60,533 nt of DNA, from positions 1 to 60,533 of the forward strand of contig SVKA01000008.1 of the NCBI GenBank assembly GCA_015068725.1, in the 5' to 3' direction. Made by a program: the position numbers and the translations under genes. This DNA is from Oscillospiraceae bacterium (lineage in GTDB: Bacteria > Bacillota > Clostridia > UBA1381 > UMGS1253). The notes beneath the pieces are model-generated. The model saw nothing but the letters and a program-made list of their open reading frames with translations. It did not search any database and was not told the DNA's origin. Below, in pieces: positions 43,354 to 52,759 of this stretch. Positions within the stretch are counted from its first letter, which is position 1, and every line of letters starts with the position of its first letter.

Positions 43354-44010
43354 GTGAAAAAGCTTATTAAAATTACGTCTGTAATAACAATTATAATAAT
43401 GTGCACTTCATTTTTGACGGTATATTCCCACGACCTTGGTGCTATGAGGAGTATGGGCATTGATTACTCAGCATGGGAAAAAGAAGCGCCCGTTTCTGCG
43501 CCTATTCCTACGCCACAGCCTCCCATAACATCACGCAGCTATCGGGAGGTCGAAATCGCACGTGCAACGACACTGTACGAAACTTATGCTTCGCAGGCAA
43601 ACAGAAACAACAATATGAAGCTTGCCACAGAAGCGATTGACTATACAATTATAGAAAACAACAATACCTTTTCTTTTAATAATACAGTTGGTCCCCGTAC
43701 ACAGGAGCGTGGCTATAAGGAAGCGACAATTTTTGTCGGCAAAGAAAAGGAGCAGGGTCTTGGCGGCGGTATATGTCAGATTTCATCGACAGTATATATG
43801 GCGGCAAAAAAGGCAGGACTTAAAATTTTGGAAAGATATCCTCATTCGATGCCTGTTACATACTGTTCACGCGACGACGAGGCAACAGTTTCGTGGGGCT
43901 ATCTTGATTTCAGATTTCAAAACAACACCGGCGATGCACTGCGTCTTGAAGCGTCATGCAAGGGTGGCGTCGTAAAGGTTATAATATATAAAATGATAGC
44001 ACTTGATTAA
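43354..44010 (+). CDS. VanW-family surface protein
   Basis: A 218-residue protein with an N-terminal membrane or secretion segment (about 3-25), a Pro/Ser linker and a VanW domain with FSFNNTVGPRT, GGGICQISSTVY and RYPHSMPVTYC. VanW proteins are common in Clostridia and are linked to the cell envelope; their biochemistry is unknown to me and the name does not imply vancomycin resistance. AAAGGG before GTG 43354 sets the start. It lacks the YkuD or G5 domains some homologues carry. Confidence 0.9.
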   Translation: MKKLIKITSVITIIIMCTSFLTVYSHDLGAMRSMGIDYSAWEKEAPVSAPIPTPQPPITSRSYREVEIARATTLYETYASQANRNNNMKLATEAIDYTIIENNNTFSFNNTVGPRTQERGYKEATIFVGKEKEQGLGGGICQISSTVYMAAKKAGLKILERYPHSMPVTYCSRDDEATVSWGYLDFRFQNNTGDALRLEASCKGGVVKVIIYKMIALD

Positions 44011-44027
44011 AACTGTTTTTTCAGTTT

Positions 44028-44060
44028 GGCAGCTTGCTTTATTCAGGCGAGCTGCCTTTT
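44028..44060 (+). terminator. Terminator of the VanW gene
   Basis: GGCAGCTTGC with GCGAGCTGCC, then TTTT. Confidence 0.75.
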
Positions 44061-44149
44061 ATATATAAGTTGTCATAAAAAATTCTCCTTATGAATAAAC
44101 ATTAGTAAACAGAGAAAAATAATCATAACGTGTGGAAGGAGAACTTTTG

Positions 44150-44782
44150 ATGACGCAGTACCAGGATAACAACACAGTAACCATAGCAGGTATTTTGGAG
44201 GATACCCCCGTATTTAACCACGAGGTTTATAAAGAAAAATTTTACATCTTTACTTTGCGCGTCAAGCGTCTGAGCGAAGCATATGACTACATAAAGGTAA
44301 TTTTATCAGAGCGCCTTTTTGGCAGCAAATTTGATGTGCGAAAAGGAGATTTTGTCATTGTAAACGGACAGTTTCGTTCATATAACAATTACACAGGCAG
44401 CGGCAGTCGCCTTGTACTGAGCGTATTTGCAAAGGATATACGCATCGGGACGGAAGAGGAGCTTGAAAATCCAAATCAGATATACCTTGACGGCTTTGTG
44501 TGCAAAGAACCAGTGTATCGCACAACTCCATTCGGGCGCGAAATTGCAGATGTGCTTTTAGCAGTAAACCGCTCCTACAACAAATCCGACTATATCCCAT
44601 CAATAGCATGGGGACGAAATGCAAAATTTTGCCGTGATATAAGTGTCGGCTCGAGAGTGAGAATATGGGGCAGAATTCAGTCGCGCGACTATCAAAAACG
44701 CCTTGACGACGAAACTGTTGTTACTAAAACGGCATATGAAATCTCAATCGGCAAAATGGAGCTCGTTTTAGACGAGGGATAA
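44150..44782 (+). CDS. Double OB-fold, SSB-like protein
   Basis: A 210-residue protein containing two OB-like segments: about 1-105 (VTIAGILEDTPVF ... KGDFVIVNGQFRS) and 108-210 (IYLDGFVCKEPVYRTTPFGREIADVLLAVNR ... GSRVRIWGRIQSRDY). Both resemble single-stranded DNA-binding proteins, with the second more typical. It lacks the acidic C-terminal tip of a replicative SSB, so it is probably a specialised or accessory ssDNA-binding protein. AGGAG before ATG 44150 sets the start. Confidence 0.82.
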   Translation: MTQYQDNNTVTIAGILEDTPVFNHEVYKEKFYIFTLRVKRLSEAYDYIKVILSERLFGSKFDVRKGDFVIVNGQFRSYNNYTGSGSRLVLSVFAKDIRIGTEEELENPNQIYLDGFVCKEPVYRTTPFGREIADVLLAVNRSYNKSDYIPSIAWGRNAKFCRDISVGSRVRIWGRIQSRDYQKRLDDETVVTKTAYEISIGKMELVLDEG

Positions 44783-44799
44783 TTTTCTATAACCAACAA

Positions 44800-44830
44800 A
44801 AAAGCGGAGAGTATATCCCCGCTTTTATTT
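44800..44830. terminator. Bidirectional terminator, OB-fold gene / rqcH
   Basis: AAAAGCGG with CCGCTTTT flanked by A- and T-runs between convergent genes. Confidence 0.7.
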
Positions 44831-46594
44831 TTTTAATTTTTCTGCTAATTCTTCATCAGGCTCTATATAAATCGTGTTGTAATTCTCATATATAACCATT
44901 CCCGGCTTTGCCCCCGACGGCTTTTTCACGTTTTTTATCCGCGTATAATCGACCTCTACCTTTGGCGAGTTTTTCGCCGAGCTGTAAAACGCCGCAAGAG
45001 ATGCCGCCTCAAGCATTGTCCTGTCAGGAACGTCTTTATCGAGTCCAAGCTTTATAATTGTGTGCGAGCCTGCAAAGTTTTTTGTATGAAACCATATATC
45101 CGAGCTGTTTGCAAGCTTTAATGTAACATAATCATTTTGTGTGTTGTTTTTGCCCACATATATATCAAAGCCATCACTGCTTACAAAATGCATCGGCTTT
45201 GACGGTTGCTCGTTTTTTCTTTTACGCTCATTGGTGCGCGCATTTACATATCCTTGCGAGCACAGCTCGCTGCGAATTGACGAAATGTCCTCTTCATCTG
45301 CGGCAAGCGATATATTCTGCATTACACTTTCAAGATATAAAAGCTCCTCATTTGCTATTTCAAGCTGTTTTTGTGCCTGCTCCAAGGCCACCTTTGCCTT
45401 ATTGTACTTTTTATAGTATCTTTGTGCATTTTGCTGTGGCGTTATAGACGTGTCAAGCGGAATTATTATATCCTCACACTGCTCGGAGTAAAAATTTTGC
45501 ACAACCACGCTTTTTTCGCCATCGTTAATACGGTAAAGGTTTGCAGTAATAAGATCTGCATACAGTTTATGACGTTCGCGGTCGCGCGCACCGTCGATTG
45601 TTTGCTGCAAGAGCACAAGCTTTTTTGCGCAGCGGTCAATATTGTTTGCCACAAGCTTTGCAAGCGCAGCAGTTTTTTGTTTTTTTCTTTCCTCACTGTC
45701 GCGCAGAGCGTAATACGCCTCCACCGCCTCGCTTATCGAGCTGCATTTTTGCACATTTGCCATTTGCTGATACTGCTCTATATTGTGAGCGCAAAAATCA
45801 AGCGGTCTTTTGCTTACCTTGTCGTATATTATACAAGGCTCAAAGCGTTCATTTTTAATATCCTCAAACAAAGAAAAAATACTGTCACAAAGCAATTTTT
45901 GCATCCCGGGACTAAGCGAGGACACAAGAAAATCCGTTCCTTGAAGTGCCCTATGACACATCTCGCGCGCCGCAAGCGGACTTATCCCCTCAAAGCTTTG
46001 CACTATCAGCTTGTCCGCCTTGATTTTCTCATCGGCTGATTCAATAACCCTCACAATATCGGAATACTCACATTCAAGCGGATTTATCTTATCCTGCGGT
46101 GGCGGACAAGAGTACATCATGCCCGGAAGAATTTGTCTGACGCTCGAAAGCGTAAAATCTATATGCTTTATACTGTCAAGAATTTTACCTCCGTCATCTG
46201 TGAGGATTATATTTGAATGCTTACCCATTATTTCAATTATCAGATGCTTTATCGTAAGGTCGCCAAGCTCTGTATACGATTCTATGCAAAAATCTATGCT
46301 TCGCTCAAGCCCTTTCTGGCGCACCGCTATTAGCTTTCCGCCGCAAAGATGCTTTCGAAGAAGCATACAAAACATCGGTGCCGACAACGGATTTTTCTTT
46401 GATATCTCGCTAAAATGCGCGCGCGGATTTGACGAACTTGCCGATAAAAGCAGCTTTTTTGTTCCGTTTATGGAGCGAAACGTCATCGTAATTTCATCTT
46501 TTTCGGGCTGATATATCTTGTCAACCTTTGAAGACAAAATTTCGGTATTAAACTGTTTTACAAGAGCATGTACTGCTATACCGTCAAGTGCCAT
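44825..46594 (-). CDS. rqcH: Ribosome quality-control factor RqcH (NFACT family)
   Basis: Binds stalled 50S subunits carrying peptidyl-tRNA and adds Ala tails (bacterial NEMF/Rqc2; once named fibronectin-binding protein). The 589-residue protein starts with the NFACT-N type MALDGIAVHALVKQFN, has the long central coiled coil (about 270-430) and the C-terminal NFACT-R domain with SSDGFDIYVGKNNTQNDY and FHTKNFAGSH. GGAGGGGG stands four bases before ATG 46594. Its leader contains a hairpin (46624-46649). Confidence 0.95.
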   Translation of the reverse strand: MALDGIAVHALVKQFNTEILSSKVDKIYQPEKDEITMTFRSINGTKKLLLSASSSNPRAHFSEISKKNPLSAPMFCMLLRKHLCGGKLIAVRQKGLERSIDFCIESYTELGDLTIKHLIIEIMGKHSNIILTDDGGKILDSIKHIDFTLSSVRQILPGMMYSCPPPQDKINPLECEYSDIVRVIESADEKIKADKLIVQSFEGISPLAAREMCHRALQGTDFLVSSLSPGMQKLLCDSIFSLFEDIKNERFEPCIIYDKVSKRPLDFCAHNIEQYQQMANVQKCSSISEAVEAYYALRDSEERKKQKTAALAKLVANNIDRCAKKLVLLQQTIDGARDRERHKLYADLITANLYRINDGEKSVVVQNFYSEQCEDIIIPLDTSITPQQNAQRYYKKYNKAKVALEQAQKQLEIANEELLYLESVMQNISLAADEEDISSIRSELCSQGYVNARTNERKRKNEQPSKPMHFVSSDGFDIYVGKNNTQNDYVTLKLANSSDIWFHTKNFAGSHTIIKLGLDKDVPDRTMLEAASLAAFYSSAKNSPKVEVDYTRIKNVKKPSGAKPGMVIYENYNTIYIEPDEELAEKLKK

Positions 46595-46623
46595 GACGCC
46601 CCCTCCTTTTTTAGCATAAAATC

Positions 46624-46649
46624 ATGACTACCGGCAAGCCGATAGTCAT
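46624..46649 (-). repeat. Hairpin in the rqcH leader
   Basis: ATGACTA at 46624-46630 and TAGTCAT at 46643-46649, plus inner CGG-CAAG-CCG with a single C-A mismatch in between. It lies between the rqcH promoter and start codon. On the minus strand TGATTTTATG follows, a short T-run. Confidence 0.6.
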
Positions 46650-46683
46650 ATAACGCATATTTTTCACAATAAATTACTTTTTA

Positions 46684-46712
46684 ATTATACAATAACAACT
46701 CTAATTTGTCAA
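46684..46712 (-). promoter_or_regulatory. Promoter of rqcH
   Basis: Minus strand TTGACA (46712-46707), 17 bases, TATAAT (46689-46684): full consensus. Confidence 0.85.
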
Positions 46713-46725
46713 TCTTATGTGTTTT

Positions 46726-47250
46726 TTATAATACAAACAACATTGATGCCAAAATCCGATATTTTTCTTTTTTCGCCTGTTCGCGCGTCAGAACCTGAAC
46801 ACTACCTTCTTTATCACACAAAACAAGCTTGCTTTTCTTTTCACCGCGCTGCGCAACCAATATAGCCTCGCGGCCCTGCCACATTATTTTTACGGCAAAA
46901 ATATCTGCGTTTATCTCTTCTATTATCGGCGCTTGTATGTACTCGCTTGCCTCGGTTACAATAAACTTTGGTAAATCAAGCACCGTGTCATGACTTACAA
47001 GCGGTATTTTTTGTGAAATAATATATTTTTTACCCTTTTCATACATGCTTTTCGAATCGCCTATAAGATATGCAACTCTTACCCCAAAATACCTGGCAAG
47101 TACAACGAGATTTTGTGTGCGTGGTACCGTTATATCATTCTCATAATTTGAGATTACACTTTGTCCAACACCAATAATCTCTCCGATTTCTGCCTGTGTT
47201 TTATTATGAATTGTTCTTAAAAATTTTAATCGTTCTCCTAATGTAAGCAT
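46726..47250 (-). CDS. XRE-family regulator with S24-like C-terminal domain
   Basis: DNA-binding regulator of 174 residues. The N-terminal HTH (about 5-60) has LRTIHNKTQAEIGEIIGVGQSVISNYE. The C-terminal part (about 85-174) is beta-rich and recalls the LexA/S24 peptidase fold, but I see no Ser-Lys dyad, so it is probably only a dimerisation or sensing domain. GGAGG before ATG 47250. It lies 37 bases behind a second XRE gene. Confidence 0.83.
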   Translation of the reverse strand: MLTLGERLKFLRTIHNKTQAEIGEIIGVGQSVISNYENDITVPRTQNLVVLARYFGVRVAYLIGDSKSMYEKGKKYIISQKIPLVSHDTVLDLPKFIVTEASEYIQAPIIEEINADIFAVKIMWQGREAILVAQRGEKKSKLVLCDKEGSVQVLTREQAKKEKYRILASMLFVL

Positions 47251-47287
47251 TTTTTCGTCCTCCGATTTTTTGTATCATAATAATTTA

Positions 47288-47527
47288 TTATTTTTTCTCG
47301 TTTCCGTAAAATATCGTATCAAAATCAATGCTTAATATTTCCTTAATCAAAAGTATCTCATCAGGATATAAATGTCTTTGTCCTACTTCTATTTTAGCAA
47401 TAGCACTACGAGTAATATCGCATCCTCTTAATTGTAATTTTGCTGCCAATACATCCTGAGTCATTTTTGCATTTTCTCTTGCAAGACGGATATTTCGACC
47501 TATTTTTAATTCAATATCTTTATTCAT
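47288..47527 (-). CDS. Small XRE-family regulator
   Basis: 79 residues, essentially one HTH domain: IGRNIRLARENAKMTQDVLAAKLQLRG with DITRSAIAKIEVGQRHLYPDE. AAGGG lies about ten bases before ATG 47527; TTG 47536 is also possible. It is transcribed away from secA and precedes the larger XRE gene by 37 bases. A TATAAT at 47579-47574 is its likely -10; a palindrome covers the -35 position. Confidence 0.82.
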   Translation of the reverse strand: MNKDIELKIGRNIRLARENAKMTQDVLAAKLQLRGCDITRSAIAKIEVGQRHLYPDEILLIKEILSIDFDTIFYGNEKK

Positions 47528-47591
47528 AAAACTCAATCCCTTGCACTTAAATTAGAACAAAAGTCTTGGTTTTATTATAATTCGATACAAC

Positions 47592-47625
47592 ACCGATAAT
47601 GCTCCTATATAGGTGCATTATCGGT
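47592..47625. repeat. 34-bp near-perfect palindrome, operator-like
   Basis: Arms ACCGATAATGC (47592-47602) and GCATTATCGGT (47615-47625) are exact reverse complements around a centre CCTATATAGG (47604-47613) that is itself palindromic; only the two joining T bases fail to match. It lies between the XRE pair and secA and covers the -35 position of the XRE promoter. Confidence 0.8.
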
Positions 47626-47815
47626 TGAAACAAATTCTTTTACCCCAAAATAACTGTTGCAGAGGTGATTTTCGAATAAACACACCTAAAAACAATTAAT
47701 CCATTTATAATAAATTCATAAAGTTTTTACAAATAAATATGGTAATTAAATAAAATTAGTGTTATACTTATATATAGTTGTAATTTTTATAAGCAGTTTC
47801 AGGAGGGAAGCCTAT

Positions 47816-50551
47816 ATGGGCATGTTTGAAAAAATATTCGGAACATATTCCGACAGAGAGATAAAACGCATTATACCAATTGCAAAAAAGATTATGGACT
47901 ATGACGAGCAGTATTCTTCTCTTAGCGATGCGGCTCTTCGCGCAAAAACAGATGAATTCAAAGCTCGCCTTTCAAAAGGTGAAACACTTGATGATATACT
48001 GCCCGAGGCATTTGCTGCTGTACGCGAGGCATCGTGGAGAGTGCTTGGCATGAAGCATTTTTATGTGCAGATTCTCGGCGGTATTATACTTCATCAGGGA
48101 AGAATTTCCGAAATGAAAACAGGTGAAGGTAAAACTCTGGTATCTACTCTTCCTGCGTATCTTAATGCACTTACGGGCAAGGGTGTGCACATTGTTACGG
48201 TCAATGATTATCTTGCAAAGCGCGACAGCGAATGGATGGGCAAGGTATTTAAATTTATGGGACTTAGCGTAGGTCTTATTATACACGATTTAGACTCCGA
48301 GCAAAGAAGAGCAGCATACAACGCAGACATCACATACGCAACAAATAACGAGCTTGGCTTTGATTATCTTCGTGATAATATGGTAACGTATAAAGAAGAG
48401 CTTGTTGGCCGCGGCCAAAACTATGCCATAATCGACGAGGTTGACTCAATTTTGATTGACGAAGCAAGAACGCCTCTTATAATATCGGGCGCAAGCGGAA
48501 AATCTACCGAGCTTTACACTCTTGCAAACACTTTTGCAATAAAGCTTCGAGTAAAATATGTAAAGCAATCCGACGATAAAGAGCTTGACGAGCAAATCGA
48601 CGCAGATTATATCGTAGATGAAAAAGCAAAAACAGCTACGCTCACTCCCAAGGGTATAAAAAAAGCAGAAGAATTTTTTAATATTGAAAATCTGTCAGAC
48701 CCTAACAACATGCTTATCAGCCACCATATAAACCAGGCTATCAAGGCTCACGGCGTTATGAAACGCGACCGTGAATATGTTGTAAAAAACGGCGAAGTAA
48801 TTATCGTTGACGAATTTACGGGCCGTATGATGATGGGAAGACGTTACTCCGACGGACTTCATCAGGCAATCGAAGCAAAAGAACACGTAAAGGTTGAACG
48901 CGAGAGTAAAACTCTTGCGACAATTACCTTCCAGAATTTTTTCAGACTTTACACAAAGCTGTCGGGTATGACAGGTACAGCCCTTACAGAAGAACAGGAA
49001 TTTCAGCAGATTTATAACCTTGATGTTGTGGTTATACCCACAAACAAGGATATGATCAGAAAAGATTTTGACGATGCCGTATATAAAAATACAATTGGCA
49101 AATATAACGCTATTGTAGAGCAGGTAATTGCATGTCATAAAAAAGGTCAGCCCGTGCTTGTTGGTACAGTTTCGATTGAGAAATCGGAGCTTATAAGCGC
49201 TATGCTTAAAAAGCGCGGCATAAAGCACGAGGTGCTAAATGCCAAATACCATGAAAAAGAAGCCGAAATCATCGCTCAGGCGGGCAAAAAAGGCGCGGTT
49301 ACGATTGCGACAAATATGGCGGGCCGTGGTACAGATATCATGCTTGGCGGTAATGCCGAGCATATGGCAACACACGAAATGCGCCGTCTCGGTTTTAGCG
49401 AGGAGCTTATCGTAGAATCGACAAGCTATTCTGAAACGACAGATGAAGAAATTCTGAATGCAAGACGCACATTTAAAGAGCTTAATTTAAAATACAAAGA
49501 GCAGATACGCCCCGAGGCAGAAGAGGTAGCAGAGGCGGGCGGTTTGTTTGTAATAGGTACAGAGCGCCACGAATCACGCCGAGTTGATAATCAGCTTCGC
49601 GGACGTTCGGGACGTCAGGGCGATCCCGGCGCATCAAAATTCTTTTTATCGCTTGAAGACGACTTAATGCGTCTTTTCGGCTCGGAAAGAATAAGCATGA
49701 TGATTGACCGCGTGGGCATCGAGGATGACCAGCCGATAGAAGCAAGACTTTTGTCAGGCGCTATTGAAAATGCTCAAAAGAAGGTCGAGGGACACAACTT
49801 TGACATAAGAAAGCACGTGCTCCAGTTTGACGAGGTTATGAACGAGCAGCGCAAGATGATATATTCACAAAGAAGAAAAGTACTTGACGGCGAGGATTTA
49901 CATTCGACAATCCTTCATATGATGGATGAGGTAATAGACTCTACCGTGGACAATTATACCGCCGCAAGCGCTCCTGATGACTGGGATTTTGAAGGTCTTG
50001 GGGCTTTTGCAACATCGATGTTCTTTGCCCCCGAGGATACGTTCAAGCTTTCCTTTGATGAGCTTAATTCCATTACTCGCGAGGATATAACAGAAAAGCT
50101 ACACGCTCTTGCAGACGCAAGGATGGAGTATCAGAAAGAAATCTTTGGCGATAATATGGCAGAGCTTGAAAGAGTGGTGCTACTGAGAGTTGTTGATACA
50201 AAATGGATGGACCATATAGACGATATGGACCAGCTCAAAAACGGCATAGGCTTGAATGCTTACGCGCAGCGCGACCCCGTTGTCGAATACAGACTCGTCG
50301 GCTCGGATATGTATGATGAGATGCTTGCCAATATATCGCACGATACTGTGCGCTATGTTCTAGGCGCAGCGCCTGCAAGTGATGCTCTCGAAAGAAAGCA
50401 GGTCGCAAACCCGACAAGTGCGAGCCATGGCGGCGATAACAGTATAAAAAAGCAGCCCATCGTAAAAGCCGAAAAAGTCGGAAGAAATGACCCCTGCCCG
50501 TGCGGAAGCGGCAAAAAATACAAAAAATGCTGCGGTCTTAATGAAGAATAA
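47816..50551 (+). CDS. secA: Preprotein translocase ATPase SecA
   Basis: Motor of the general secretion pathway, working with SecYEG at the membrane. 911 residues. Walker [11 protein letters not shown] (about 100-110), [36 protein letters not shown], and the C-terminal zinc-binding SEC-C motif [19 protein letters not shown] are present. AGGAGGG eight bases before ATG 47816 sets the start; the frame open to 47759 is not used. It is followed by a terminator. A second copy or accessory SecA cannot be excluded outside the window. Confidence 0.98.
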   Translation: MGMFEKIFGTYSDREIKRIIPIAKKIMDYDEQYSSLSDAALRAKTDEFKARLSKGETLDDILPEAFAAVREASWRVLGMKHFYVQILGGIILHQGRISEMKTGEGKTLVSTLPAYLNALTGKGVHIVTVNDYLAKRDSEWMGKVFKFMGLSVGLIIHDLDSEQRRAAYNADITYATNNELGFDYLRDNMVTYKEELVGRGQNYAIIDEVDSILIDEARTPLIISGASGKSTELYTLANTFAIKLRVKYVKQSDDKELDEQIDADYIVDEKAKTATLTPKGIKKAEEFFNIENLSDPNNMLISHHINQAIKAHGVMKRDREYVVKNGEVIIVDEFTGRMMMGRRYSDGLHQAIEAKEHVKVERESKTLATITFQNFFRLYTKLSGMTGTALTEEQEFQQIYNLDVVVIPTNKDMIRKDFDDAVYKNTIGKYNAIVEQVIACHKKGQPVLVGTVSIEKSELISAMLKKRGIKHEVLNAKYHEKEAEIIAQAGKKGAVTIATNMAGRGTDIMLGGNAEHMATHEMRRLGFSEELIVESTSYSETTDEEILNARRTFKELNLKYKEQIRPEAEEVAEAGGLFVIGTERHESRRVDNQLRGRSGRQGDPGASKFFLSLEDDLMRLFGSERISMMIDRVGIEDDQPIEARLLSGAIENAQKKVEGHNFDIRKHVLQFDEVMNEQRKMIYSQRRKVLDGEDLHSTILHMMDEVIDSTVDNYTAASAPDDWDFEGLGAFATSMFFAPEDTFKLSFDELNSITREDITEKLHALADARMEYQKEIFGDNMAELERVVLLRVVDTKWMDHIDDMDQLKNGIGLNAYAQRDPVVEYRLVGSDMYDEMLANISHDTVRYVLGAAPASDALERKQVANPTSASHGGDNSIKKQPIVKAEKVGRNDPCPCGSGKKYKKCCGLNEE

Positions 50552-50556
50552 TTTTC

Positions 50557-50587
50557 AAAAAAAGGTGTGATAATTCACACCTTTTTT
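50557..50587. terminator. Bidirectional terminator, secA / murC
   Basis: A7-GGTGTGA with TCACACC-T6, a four-base loop, between convergent genes. Confidence 0.85.
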
Positions 50588-50599
50588 ATATGCAAAAAT

Positions 50600-51979
50600 T
50601 TATTTTTCTGTTAAAATCTCCGAGATTTTATAAACGTTTCCCGCTCCCATTGTAATTACAATATCACCTTCGCCGATTATACTTTCAAGCTGCAAGGCAA
50701 TTTCGTCAAACGAGCTTATATATACGGCATTTTGGCCACGCTCCGAAAGTTTTTTTGACAAATCACTTGCATGAATCTTTCCCGTATCTTTTTCACGCGC
50801 GGCATAAATGTCTGTTACAATTATTTTATCTGCATCATCAAACGCTTTTGAAAACTCATCAAGCAGTGCTTTCGTGCGCGTATATGTATGCGGCTGAAAA
50901 ACCACATAAAGCTTTCCTTTACACATACTGCGTGCGGTTTTGAGAGTGCACATAATCTCTGTCGGATGATGCGCATAATCGTCTATAATACACGCTCCGT
51001 TATTTTCTCCCTTTTTTTCAAAACGTCTGTGAACAAGCGTAAATTTTTCAAGTCCCGCTGCCGCTTTCTCACCATCAAGTCCAAGTACATACGCACTGGC
51101 AAAGCCCGCAAGAGCATTTAAAACGTTGTGCTCGCCTGCGACGCCGAGGCGGACATGTACGATTTTTCCACCATACTCCACATCAAATTCGCCGCACCCA
51201 TCATTATATTTCAAATTTTTGGGGCAAAATATATTTTTTTCGTCAAAGCCATAGCTTAAAACAGTAGCCTTGACATTTTTTACACATTCCATTGCGTTTT
51301 TATCATCACCGCATACGATGACATAACCATTTTCATCGGGAATCTCGGCAAACTGACAAAACGCCTGTTTTATATGTTCAATATCCTTGAAAAAATCAAG
51401 ATGGTCCTCATCAACATTTGTTATGATTGCAAGCCTTGGAAAAAATTCTAAAAATGAGCAGTGATACTCGCACGCCTCGGTCAAAAAATACTCTGACTCT
51501 CCCACACGCATATTGCCGCCTATTACGTCAAGCTCTCCTCCGAGCATAATTGTCGGGTCGCATTCACACTCCAGCAAAACGTGCGAAAGCATTGACGTCG
51601 TAGTAGTTTTGCCATGCGTTCCGGCAACACATATGCTGCTTTTGTAATCACGCATAATTGCTCCAAGAAAGATCGAGCGTTCCACGCAGAGTATCCCATT
51701 TTGTTTTGCGGCTATGAGTTCTTCATTTTCGGCATTTATCGCCGCCGTATATACAACAAGGTCAGCCCCGTTTACATTTTCGCTGCTGTGTCCTTTATAA
51801 ATTTTTGCCCCCGCAGCTGTAAGCTGTCTTGTAATATGTGTTTCGTTTATATCCGAACCGCTGATAATATATCCGCGCTTTATGCATATATGAGCAAGTG
51901 CGCTCATACTGATTCCGCCTATACCTATAAAATGTATATGTGCCGACTCTTTTATATCAGACATATAAAAATTATTCAT
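50600..51979 (-). CDS. murC: UDP-N-acetylmuramate-L-alanine ligase
   Basis: Adds L-Ala to UDP-MurNAc in peptidoglycan synthesis. It has the N-terminal IHFIGIGGISMSALA (UDP-binding), GTHGKTTTTSML (ATP loop at about 120), ITNVDEDHLDFF and a C-terminal Mur ligase domain with DDYAHHPTEI. 459 residues is normal. GGGAGTGA about nine bases before ATG 51979. It is transcribed away from the spoVG region. Confidence 0.97.
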   Translation of the reverse strand: MNNFYMSDIKESAHIHFIGIGGISMSALAHICIKRGYIISGSDINETHITRQLTAAGAKIYKGHSSENVNGADLVVYTAAINAENEELIAAKQNGILCVERSIFLGAIMRDYKSSICVAGTHGKTTTTSMLSHVLLECECDPTIMLGGELDVIGGNMRVGESEYFLTEACEYHCSFLEFFPRLAIITNVDEDHLDFFKDIEHIKQAFCQFAEIPDENGYVIVCGDDKNAMECVKNVKATVLSYGFDEKNIFCPKNLKYNDGCGEFDVEYGGKIVHVRLGVAGEHNVLNALAGFASAYVLGLDGEKAAAGLEKFTLVHRRFEKKGENNGACIIDDYAHHPTEIMCTLKTARSMCKGKLYVVFQPHTYTRTKALLDEFSKAFDDADKIIVTDIYAAREKDTGKIHASDLSKKLSERGQNAVYISSFDEIALQLESIIGEGDIVITMGAGNVYKISEILTEK

Positions 51980-52356
51980 TTATAATGTCACTCCCAATTG
52001 TGAATTTTTTATATAAAAACATTATATACCAAATAAGGAATAAATAAAACATTTTTTTAATAAATATAGTGATTTTTATACAAGAAATTTTGATTTACAC
52101 CACTTAAAAAAGCTCTTCACAAGTCATTTTGCCACATTTTTTGTTGTTTTTATGTTAATATTGCACAACATTTAATCTCAAAATAAATAATTTAAGTGAT
52201 TTTTGTTTAAAAAACATTGAAAAAAGCTTGACTAACTCATTTCTTTATGTGAGAATGTTGATAGGGATTTTTATGCCCTTTGTTGCTGTGTTATGCTTCA
52301 TATTATGTTTGAGCGATGCCTAATTTGCGGCGCGCAAGAAAGGTGGTGAATGTATC
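51980..52356. other. Intergenic region, murC / spoVG
   Basis: 377 bases, AT-rich, with divergent promoters. TATAAT within GGTATATAATG on the minus strand is a likely murC -10. For spoVG, TTGACT at 52231 and GAGAAT 17 bases later make a mixed site, with a GAGAAT that resembles a sigma-H -10. No gene is visible. Confidence 0.45.
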
Positions 52357-52644
52357 GTGGAAATTACAGATATCAGAGTAAGAAAAATCAACGCAGAAGG
52401 AAAAATGAAGGCAGTTGTTTCCGTCACCTTTGATAATGCTATAGTTGTTCATGATATTAAAATCATTGATGGTCAGGAAAAACTATTTATAGCAATGCCC
52501 AGTAGAAAGACACCCGATGGTGAGTTCAAGGATATTGCACATCCTATCAATGCTCAGGTTCGTGAGTATCTCGAGAATGCTATACTCGAAAAATACGAAT
52601 CTGCACTTGCCGAGGAAGCTTCAGCAACAGAATCAGTAGAATAA
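52357..52644 (+). CDS. spoVG: SpoVG regulator
   Basis: Small regulator of sporulation and capsule or virulence genes, and an RNA/DNA-binding protein. It begins [19 protein letters not shown] and has [16 protein letters not shown] and [14 protein letters not shown]. 95 residues is standard. GTG 52357 follows AAGGTGGTGA at normal distance. It has its own terminator. Confidence 0.96.
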   Translation: MEITDIRVRKINAEGKMKAVVSVTFDNAIVVHDIKIIDGQEKLFIAMPSRKTPDGEFKDIAHPINAQVREYLENAILEKYESALAEEASATESVE

Positions 52645-52704
52645 TATAAATACAAGTATTATTAAAAAAACACAAAATAACACAGTAAAAAAGCATATTA
52701 TAAA

Positions 52705-52745
52705 GCAGGGTTTTGCATACTTGATGCAAAACCCTGTTTGTTTTT
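52705..52745. terminator. Terminator, spoVG / ECF gene
   Basis: 13-bp stem CAGGGTTTTGCAT with ATGCAAAACCCTG, followed by a T-rich tail on the plus strand; converging genes share it. Confidence 0.8.
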
Positions 52746-52759
52746 ACTTATACAAGCTA

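Noticed and set aside
43354-44010. Vancomycin resistance gene
   Set aside because: VanW-domain proteins are common in Clostridia without resistance, and no vanH, vanA, vanX, vanR or vanS is present.
46726-47527. Prophage remnant
   Set aside because: Two XRE genes alone, without integrase, structural genes or att sites, and flanked by core genes, do not support this.
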